From: DATGKK01 sp035294725
GTDB lineage: Bacteria > Actinomycetota > Acidimicrobiia > Acidimicrobiales > Bog-793
Direction of reading: 5' to 3'
Length of the DNA: 41,953 bases
Assembly (NCBI GenBank): GCA_035294725.1
Contig: DATGKK010000043.1
Location: 1 to 41,953, forward strand
Part shown: positions 34,901-39,956 of the stretch, piece after piece
Layout: the number at the start of each line of letters is the position of its first letter
How positions within the stretch are numbered: position 1 is the stretch's first letter
Position numbers and translations under genes: made by a program
Notes under the pieces: generated by a model
The model's input: the letters and a program-made list of their open reading frames with translations, nothing else
Told to the model about the DNA's origin: nothing
Database searches by the model: none

Positions 34901-35148
34901 ACACCGGCGAGTGCCAGATCATGGGGGACAAGGTCCTCGGGCTCGCCGTCCATCTCGCCGCCAGAGTCAACGCCGCCGCGAAGCCCGGCGAGGTGCTCGT
35001 GTCGCGGACCGTGAGGGATCTCGTCGCAGGATCGGGATTGTCGTTCGAGGATCGGGGAACCCACACGCTCAAAGGCATCAAAGGAGAGTGGACCCTGTTC
35101 TCGGTCAGCGACGCCAGCCGGGTGGCAGGGATCGTGCCGCACGACTGA
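31969..35148 (+). CDS. STAND/AAA ATPase fused to class III adenylate/guanylate cyclase
   Basis: This is a 1059-residue regulator. The N terminus reads CPIRIGRDDEVARL, then Walker A GPAGMGKS (35-42, Lys41) and Walker B in VLVVEDLHWAD, as in MalT-type and AfsR-like ATPases. From about 400 to 880 it is alpha-helical and TPR-like (ADHYEAAGELADAVEHGLRAA and similar). The last 170 residues are a class III cyclase with both metal aspartates, Asp899 (VTDIVAST) and Asp943 (AGDGFLATF), and AARVNAAAKPGEVLVS. It likely makes cAMP or cGMP when the sensor part is engaged. GTG at 31969 gives the usual family N terminus; an earlier ATG adds 45 unrelated residues. The 250-nt gap upstream shows no clear feature. 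Confidence 0.88.
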   Translation: MTTRSAVCPIRIGRDDEVARLASNMTERLVTLISGPAGMGKSRLALEALRLGDQQGLARLQGNCTQGASVPYGPFVSALRRRTRTLPEDDLDRLFDGAALLAAALLPEVASAKGLPSEPPQQEDLFAAVWQLLHRLATPTGCVLVVEDLHWADADSLRLFSYLAREIADLDVWIVGTYRSDELHRRHPLTATLAELTRARAYDEITLSPLCREELRAMVSAILDGTTVGDEFLDALLARTAGNPFFAEEVIKVLLERGDLYRDEGDWARRSMAEIEMPVSVREALLARASTLEPGQLEVLELAAIAGDQLDLPVLAAAARRPRSEIDGAVRSGLQLQLLAEHRDGPRTVYTFRHALTREAMADELVGPDRQRAHRRVAEAIATTHAEDLDAIAAQLADHYEAAGELADAVEHGLRAARSAAGSFALEEAGRRYEHVLRLMPASSAERLGVLIEAAEALLDGPDPRLVESFASEARDVARSAGDQLSEGRALSVLQRRVWDSGDTPGALALMREAYELVRGRDDRVEALETARLARLACLADRKEEAAELVRRGLEIASSVEDAQARSLLHGTRMMLASFGPEFEEALRASVRAARVVGDERAEWNVASGAGYVGLWCGDFALAKEWLLRAMELATRLSPNDRYAAAGYAWLLSLIGDYSAALDLAQSVGPSARVPAQIVALTARYEVTEKTDLDSAGAVVEELLSLAAKTGEAQRSVPATAAKARHTLLTDGIETAAPLFWEALEKTTTSRRAGSHWAFSPDMSRALCDAGVVEELTRWVDALAELTSHDAHPHNRAAQRLASAYLDAARDELGAARKGFHEAGALYGSMPCPAREAECLLGLADLEWRANDPDSSGLAARRAAVLADRLGATLLGRRAAEAARRAETPAVLATVLVTDIVASTERLSDVGDRAWSTILGRHHAIVRRELERFKGHEIDTAGDGFLATFDTPAQGIRCALALRDALRAVGIVVRAGLHTGECQIMGDKVLGLAVHLAARVNAAAKPGEVLVSRTVRDLVAGSGLSFEDRGTHTLKGIKGEWTLFSVSDASRVAGIVPHD

Positions 35149-35177
35149 CGGCGGCAAAGCTGACCGGATTGCCTCCC

Positions 35178-35193
35178 GCCGGCCATCGCCGGC
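35178..35193 (+). terminator. Short G/C hairpin after the cyclase gene
   Basis: GCCGGC-CATC-GCCGGC forms a perfect 6-bp stem with a 4-nt loop, 30 nt after the cyclase stop codon. There is no T tract. The rest of the 253-nt gap up to the acetyltransferase gene shows no gene or repeat that I can support. Confidence 0.25.
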
Positions 35194-35401
35194 ATGCCCT
35201 CTGTTGGCTCCCGACGCACAATGGCGTGCCGGAGTTGGCTCGTGACGCCGGAGAGCGCGTCTCACCGGCAGCGCTGAGCAGGCCCGGCTCGCACGCCAAA
35301 CCGGAGGCTCCGCTCACATGCAGCTTGATCAGCACCTGCCCCGGGGGCGGCGAGGACCGGCTGCCTTGTGAGCTGGCGCGGCCCCTGTCGTGGCCGACGA
35401 G

Positions 35402-35896
35402 CTACGGCAGTCCTCCGGGACGAGCCCAGCGGTAGCGGACGTCGGGAGCACCCTCCTCGTTGTTGCCCGAGCTCTGCTCGACGTCGACAAAACCGTTCCG
35501 TTCATAGAAGCGGCGAGCGCCAGTGTTCGCCGCGAAGGTCCACAGCTCGAGGCCGGCGGGCCGCCGCGCCGTGGCGAGCTCGAGGAGCCGGCTACCAAGT
35601 CCCCGCCCGGTGAGGGTCGGCTCGACGTAGAGCTGGTCGACCCACTCGCGATCGAGCACGAGGAGCGCGACTGGCCGCCCGCCGGCATCGGCCACCCAGA
35701 CCTCCCGGTCGGCGAGGACGACGTCGCGGAACCACGCTCGTACCTCTTCCTCGGTGTGGACGGGTGGAGGGATCGCCGGCACCGACGCCGCTCTCGCCCG
35801 GAGCCAGATGGACGCGAGGGCGTCGCTCTCGTCCGGGAGCGCTCGACGTAGGAGCGCCCCAGTTACGTCGGCCGGATCCGGGCTCCCGCCGGTCAC
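35402..35896 (-). CDS. GNAT family N-acetyltransferase
   Basis: This is a protein of about 164 residues. The fold order fits GNAT: an N-terminal LLRRALPDESDALASIWLRARA helix region, strands VWVADAGGRPVALLVLD and VDQLYVEPTLTGRGLGSRLLELA, and a late segment ANTGARRFYERNGFVDVEQ. The third carries the R/Q-x2-G-x-G/A acetyl-CoA loop as TGRGLGSRL. It acetylates an amine on an unknown substrate. The start is uncertain: GTG at 35896 gives a family-like length, and a TTG at 35944 would overlap the stop of the VOC gene. It lies 34 nt after that gene on the same strand, so both are probably on one transcript. Confidence 0.85.
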   Translation of the reverse strand: MTGGSPDPADVTGALLRRALPDESDALASIWLRARAASVPAIPPPVHTEEEVRAWFRDVVLADREVWVADAGGRPVALLVLDREWVDQLYVEPTLTGRGLGSRLLELATARRPAGLELWTFAANTGARRFYERNGFVDVEQSSGNNEEGAPDVRYRWARPGGLP

Positions 35897-35930
35897 CTCG
35901 CCGCCCGGGAGCCGCTCCTGCCGGCCGGCG

Positions 35931-36707
35931 TCATGTGCTCGCAAGGGTGCCGGTGTCCGGATCCCGCTGCGTGACGCAGTAGAGGAGACCCACCGGGTCG
36001 CGAAGCGTCGTCCAGTGCGGCATCCTCCGCACGACGGTGGCGCCGAGCGACTCGTGGCGACCGATCTCCGCCGGCAGGTCGTCGCAGGCGAGGTCGAGAT
36101 GGGCGCTCGCCTCCCCCTCCTCCTCGCCGAGGCGCTGGAGCAGGAGCCGGAGCGGCATGCCCGCCGGCCGGGCGAGGAGCTCGAACTCCGGCCTCGACCC
36201 GCGCCGCCGTTCCCATCCGGTGAGCGCCGCCCAGAAGGTGGCCTCGCGCTCGAACGAAGAGCCCGGCACGTCGATGCAGAGCTGGTCGACGAGGCTGCGC
36301 TGGCCCGCCGGCCAACGCTGCGGAGGTGGCCGGTGCGCCTCCCCGCCGTCTCTCATCACGCAGAAGACACTCCCTGCCGGCGACTCCAGCAGCACGAGGT
36401 GCTCGCGGCGCTCGACGAGGCTGGCACCGAGCTGGAGCGCCCGGTCTGCCAGGCCAAGCGTGTCCTCGGCGTGGAGGTCGAGGTGGCAGCGGACCGGCCC
36501 GCGGGCAAGGCGCTGGACGCGAAGGAACGGGTCCCCACCTGCCTCGGGGAGCAGCGTCGCGAACTCGCTGCGATCTCCCCGCAATGGGGAGAGGCGGGAG
36601 TTGGTGACCGCGCACCAAAAGCGGCACCCCGCCTCGAAGGCCTCCTCCGGGAAGTCGAGGAAGGCGGTCAGCCAGCTGATCCCCACTGCGGCAGCGTAGC
36701 GATGCAT
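35931..36707 (-). CDS. Two-domain VOC (glyoxalase-like) protein
   Basis: This 258-residue protein is made of two similar halves of the vicinal-oxygen-chelate fold. Each half begins with an FWxALT-type segment (EAGCRFWCAVTNSRLSP and REATFWAALTGWERRR) and later has a hydrophobic strand with an acidic residue and a closing GSVFCVMRDGG or GLLYCVTQRDP motif. Such proteins are related to glyoxalase I, dioxygenases and bleomycin-type resistance proteins; most members are uncharacterised. ATG at 36707 is preceded by GAGGAC at a fair distance; a GTG at 36686 also gives a family-like start. It is divergent from the YjbR-like gene and followed by the acetyltransferase gene. Confidence 0.8.
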   Translation of the reverse strand: MHRYAAAVGISWLTAFLDFPEEAFEAGCRFWCAVTNSRLSPLRGDRSEFATLLPEAGGDPFLRVQRLARGPVRCHLDLHAEDTLGLADRALQLGASLVERREHLVLLESPAGSVFCVMRDGGEAHRPPPQRWPAGQRSLVDQLCIDVPGSSFEREATFWAALTGWERRRGSRPEFELLARPAGMPLRLLLQRLGEEEGEASAHLDLACDDLPAEIGRHESLGATVVRRMPHWTTLRDPVGLLYCVTQRDPDTGTLAST

Positions 36708-36824
36708 CGTGGAGCGTCCTCGCCCGGCTCACCGAGCCGCCTCGACCGGTGGGCCCGGACGACCTCCTCGGCCGGGAGCCGGCCGCGAGCGCCGGCGGGT
36801 GGGAGACTGGGCCGAGGCACGGAC

Positions 36825-37130
36825 ATGGACCTCGACGACTTCGCTTCCCTCGCCACTGCCCTCGACGGGGTCCGCCGCAGCGTCGTGGACGGCCGCGCCA
36901 GCTGGCGCCTCGGAGGCCGAGTCGTGGCCCGCGAGCTCGACGAGGAGCACGTCGTGATCCGCTGCGAGTTCGAGTACCGAGACGAGCTGCTCGGGGCCTT
37001 TCCCGAGACCTTCAGCGTCCCCCGCCGCTTCGAGCAGCACATGATGGTCGTTGCCGACCTCGCCGGCGGCGACCCGGGAGCGATCGAGGATGCTCTCGAG
37101 GCGGCCTGGCTGCTCCAGCGAAGCAGCTGA
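36825..37130 (+). CDS. MmcQ/YjbR-like small protein
   Basis: This 101-residue soluble protein shows the order seen in the MmcQ/YjbR group: WRLGGRVVARELDEEHVVIRC, then FEYRDELLGAFPETF, RRFEQHMMVVADL and a final helix DPGAIEDALEAAWLLQ. This group has a double-wing fold and may bind DNA, but no reaction is known. The match is by pattern only and the protein is short, so the family name is tentative. ATG at 36825 is the only good start; the frame further upstream overlaps the VOC gene. Its stop codon lies in a hairpin with that of pcrA, 15 nt away. Confidence 0.65.
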   Translation: MDLDDFASLATALDGVRRSVVDGRASWRLGGRVVARELDEEHVVIRCEFEYRDELLGAFPETFSVPRRFEQHMMVVADLAGGDPGAIEDALEAAWLLQRSS

Positions 37131-37150
37131 GCAGCGAGCGGGCCCTCAGC
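37126..37150. terminator. Hairpin containing both stop codons of a convergent pair
   Basis: GCTGAG (37126-37131) pairs with CTCAGC (37145-37150) across a 13-nt loop. The left arm holds the TGA of the YjbR-like gene (37128-37130) and the right arm the TGA of pcrA on the other strand (37146-37148). The stem is short and lacks a T tract. Confidence 0.3.
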
Positions 37151-39551
37151 CCCTGACCCTGCGCAAGGGGGTGAGGGCGAGCAGGAACCGCTTCACGCCC
37201 CGCTCGGAGAAGCGCACCTCTGCTCTCGCCTCCTCGCCCTCTCCTTCCACGTGGGTCACGACCCCCGCCCCGAAGCGGTCGTGCACGACGGCATCGCCAG
37301 GTCGCAGGCCGAGCGCCTCCGCACCCGTCGTGGCGGGCGCCGCACGGCCGGCACCGGCGGCTGCGACACGCCCGGCCGCTCCCCCGACCGCCGCGTAGCG
37401 CTCGGCCCAGCTCGAAGTGCCTCGGCCCTGGCGCCCGGCCCCCGTGCCCGCGCCGACGACGCTTCCCTCGCCGACCTCTTCGATCAGCTCCTCGGGGATC
37501 TCCTTCAGGAAGCGGCTCGGGATCGAGTCCTGGAACGAGCCGAAGAGCAGGCGGCTCCAGGTGTGGGTGAGGTAGAGGCGCTCGCGGGCCCGGGTGATCC
37601 CGACGTAGCAGAGCCGGCGCTCCTCCTCGATGTCCTCGGGCTCCGCCAGCGTCTGGTTGTGGGGGAAGAGCCCCTCCTCCATCCCGGTGAGGAAGACGGT
37701 CGAGAACTCGAGCCCCTTTGCGGCGTGGAGCGTCATGAGCGAGACGGTCGGGCCGTCGTCGATCTCGTCGGCGGCCGAGGCGAGCGTCGCCGTCTCGAGG
37801 AAGCTCTCGAGGTCGTCGAACTCCGAGGCGACCGAGACGAGCTCGGCGAGGTTCTCGAGCCGGCCCTCGGCCTCGAGCGCCTTTGCCCCGCCGTGCAGCG
37901 CCTCGGCCTCGAGCATCTCGGTGTAGCCGGTCCGCTCGAGCAGGTCCGCCACGATCTCGGCGGGAGGCCTGGCCCGGAGCTCCTCGTCCCCGAGCTGCTC
38001 GAGGAGGTCGAGGAGGGAGCGGATCCCGGCCGCCGCCTTCGGCGACGCCCCGGCCGCCGGCGCGTCGGCGAGGGCGTCGGCGAAGGCGATGTTGCGCTCG
38101 GCGGCATAGGCGACGAGCCGGGTGACGGTCGTCTCGCCGATGCCGCGCCGGGGGACGTTCAGCACCCGGCGCAGCGCCACCTCGTCGGCCTCGTTCACCA
38201 CGAGCTTCAGGTAGGCGAGGAGGTCACGGATCTCCCGCCGGTCGTAGAAGCGGGTCCCCCCGATCACCTTGTAGGGGATCGAGCGGGACATGAGGCCTTC
38301 CTCGAGGGCGCGGCTCTGGGCGTTGGTGCGGTAGAAGACGGCGATCTCGTTGAACGGCACCCCGGCTCGGGCGGCGAGCGAGTTGATCTCGTCGGCGACG
38401 AAGGCGGCCTCCTCCCGGTCGGACCCGGCGCGCAGCCGCTTTACCCTCTCCCCCTCGCCGAGGGCGGACCAGAGCTGCTTCGGCTGGCGGAGCATGTTGT
38501 TCGAGATGACGGCGTTGGCGGCGTCGAGGATGCGCTGGGTCGAGCGGTAGTTCTGCTCGAGCAGGATCACCGTCGCGTCGGGGAAGGCGTGCTCGAAGTC
38601 GAGCAGGTTGCGCATCTCGGCACCCCGGAAGCGGTAGATGCTCTGGTCGGTGTCGCCCACGACGCACACGTTGCGATGGGCTCGGCCGAGCAGCATCACG
38701 ATCTCGTTCTGGGCGACGTTGGTGTCCTGGTACTCGTCGACGAGCACGTGGGCGAAGCGCTCCTGGTAGCCCTCGAGCACGTCCGGGTGGTCCCGGAACA
38801 GGCCCACGGTCCGCACGAGGAGGTCGTCGAAGTCCATCGCGTTCGCCTCGACGAGACGTCGCTCGTACTCGAGGTAGATCTCGGCGAGGCGGCGCTCGTA
38901 GAGCGTGGCCGCCCGGGCGTCGTAGGCGTCGGGCCCGACGAGCTCGGACTTGGCCTGGCTGATCACGCCAGCGACGGCACGGGCGGGGAAGCGCTTCTGG
39001 TCCACCCCCCGGTCGTCGAGGATGTGCTCGATCAGCCGCCGGCTGTCGCCGTCGTCGTAGATCGTGAAGTTCGAGCGGTAGGAGATCCTCTCCGCGTTGC
39101 GCCGGAGGATCCGGACGCAGGCGGAGTGGAACGTCGACACCCACATCTTCGAGGCGTCGTCCCCCACGAGCGCGACGACCCTCTCGCGCATCTCCCCCGC
39201 CGCTTTGTTCGTGAAGGTGATGGCGAGGATCCGCCACGGCTCGGTCCCGGTCGCGACGAGGCGGGCGATCCGGCGCGTGAGCACCCTCGTCTTGCCCGAG
39301 CCGGCGCCGGCGATGACGACGAGGGGCCCGCCCTCGTGGGTCACGGCCGCCCGCTGGGCGGGGTTGAGACCCTCGAGGAGGACCTCGTCCGACAGGTCGC
39401 GCTCGGCGCCCCTGCCCCCGCCGACCTCGACGAGGTCGGGCAGCTGGTCGAGGTCGCCGAACAGGTCCCATCCCTCGTCGTGCCAGGCCTCGGGCGGCCC
39501 GTCGGTGGCACGCGGCTCGCCCGCTGCGCCCGAGTCAGTCGCGCCGGCCAT
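37146..39551 (-). CDS. pcrA: PcrA/UvrD-type DNA helicase
   Basis: This 801-residue superfamily 1A, 3'-to-5' helicase has all motifs: LNPAQRAAV, Walker A AGAGSGKT (81-88), ITFTNKAAGEM, VLVDEYQDTN near 270, GDTDQSIYRFRGA, LEQNYRST, TLHAAKGLEF, FLTGMEEGLFPH and YVGITRARERLYL near 650. The last 55 residues (GDAVVHDRFGAGVVTHVEG then FSERGVKRFLLALTPL) form the Tudor-like domain by which PcrA/UvrD binds RNA polymerase. It acts in excision repair, removal of RecA and handling of transcription blocks. ATG at 39551 is supported by TATCCT 7 nt before it. It is divergent from a small membrane protein, and a HelD-like gene lies beyond that. Confidence 0.96.
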   Translation of the reverse strand: MAGATDSGAAGEPRATDGPPEAWHDEGWDLFGDLDQLPDLVEVGGGRGAERDLSDEVLLEGLNPAQRAAVTHEGGPLVVIAGAGSGKTRVLTRRIARLVATGTEPWRILAITFTNKAAGEMRERVVALVGDDASKMWVSTFHSACVRILRRNAERISYRSNFTIYDDGDSRRLIEHILDDRGVDQKRFPARAVAGVISQAKSELVGPDAYDARAATLYERRLAEIYLEYERRLVEANAMDFDDLLVRTVGLFRDHPDVLEGYQERFAHVLVDEYQDTNVAQNEIVMLLGRAHRNVCVVGDTDQSIYRFRGAEMRNLLDFEHAFPDATVILLEQNYRSTQRILDAANAVISNNMLRQPKQLWSALGEGERVKRLRAGSDREEAAFVADEINSLAARAGVPFNEIAVFYRTNAQSRALEEGLMSRSIPYKVIGGTRFYDRREIRDLLAYLKLVVNEADEVALRRVLNVPRRGIGETTVTRLVAYAAERNIAFADALADAPAAGASPKAAAGIRSLLDLLEQLGDEELRARPPAEIVADLLERTGYTEMLEAEALHGGAKALEAEGRLENLAELVSVASEFDDLESFLETATLASAADEIDDGPTVSLMTLHAAKGLEFSTVFLTGMEEGLFPHNQTLAEPEDIEEERRLCYVGITRARERLYLTHTWSRLLFGSFQDSIPSRFLKEIPEELIEEVGEGSVVGAGTGAGRQGRGTSSWAERYAAVGGAAGRVAAAGAGRAAPATTGAEALGLRPGDAVVHDRFGAGVVTHVEGEGEEARAEVRFSERGVKRFLLALTPLRRVRG

Positions 39552-39558
39552 CTGAGCG

Positions 39559-39564
39559 AGGATA
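39559..39564 (-). promoter_or_regulatory. -10 box of pcrA, likely leaderless
   Basis: On the minus strand TATCCT, within CGGTATCCT, lies 7 nt before the pcrA ATG. The CGGTA start of this segment is shared with the icd, cobalamin-binding and GT-C boxes. No Shine-Dalgarno sequence is seen. Confidence 0.45.
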
Positions 39565-39632
39565 CCGACCCCGTGCGACCTCCCCGGGGCGCCGCGGTGG
39601 CGGCAGCCCGGCCGGTGGGCAATGGTGAGGGG

Positions 39633-39938
39633 ATGCGACGACATCTCGAGCGAGGCCTCGGCCTCGCCCTCGCCCTCATCCTCGGCGTGACGGTCGCCGG
39701 CCGGCTGCTCGGCTACGGCTTCGGGAGGAACACGGTCGTGCGGTGCCGCAAGGGACACCTCTTCACGACGGTTTGGATCCCCGGCGTGAAGCTGAAGGCC
39801 GTCGACCTGCTCGTGGCGCGCTTCCAACGATGTCCCGTCGGGCCCCACTGGAGCCTCGTCACGCCCGTGCGGGCGGCCACCCTCACCGAGGAGGAGCTCG
39901 CCGCCGCGACGGCGCGGCACGACGTGCGGATCCCGTAG
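39633..39938 (+). CDS. Small conserved membrane protein
   Basis: This 101-residue protein has one N-terminal hydrophobic segment (GLGLALALILGVTVAGRLL) and a soluble tail. The tail reads VVRCRKGHLFTTVWIPG, LKAVDLLVARFQRCPVGPHW and SLVTPVRAATLTEEEL, with two Cys about 45 residues apart beside a GH and an HW. This resembles a small actinobacterial family without known function; the Cys and His residues may bind a metal. ATG at 39633 follows GTGAGGGG, which is close to it; a GTG at 39615 is also in frame. It is divergent from pcrA (81 nt) and convergent with the HelD-like gene (9 nt). Confidence 0.65.
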   Translation: MRRHLERGLGLALALILGVTVAGRLLGYGFGRNTVVRCRKGHLFTTVWIPGVKLKAVDLLVARFQRCPVGPHWSLVTPVRAATLTEEELAAATARHDVRIP

Positions 39939-39956
39939 CGGCCCGCCTCAGGCCGC
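39938..39956. terminator. Hairpin at the convergent end of two genes
   Basis: GCGGCC (39938-39943) pairs with GGCCGC (39951-39956) with a 7-nt loop. The loop holds the stop codon of the HelD-like gene (39948-39950), and the left arm starts on the last base of the TAG of the small membrane protein gene. There is no T tract. Confidence 0.35.
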
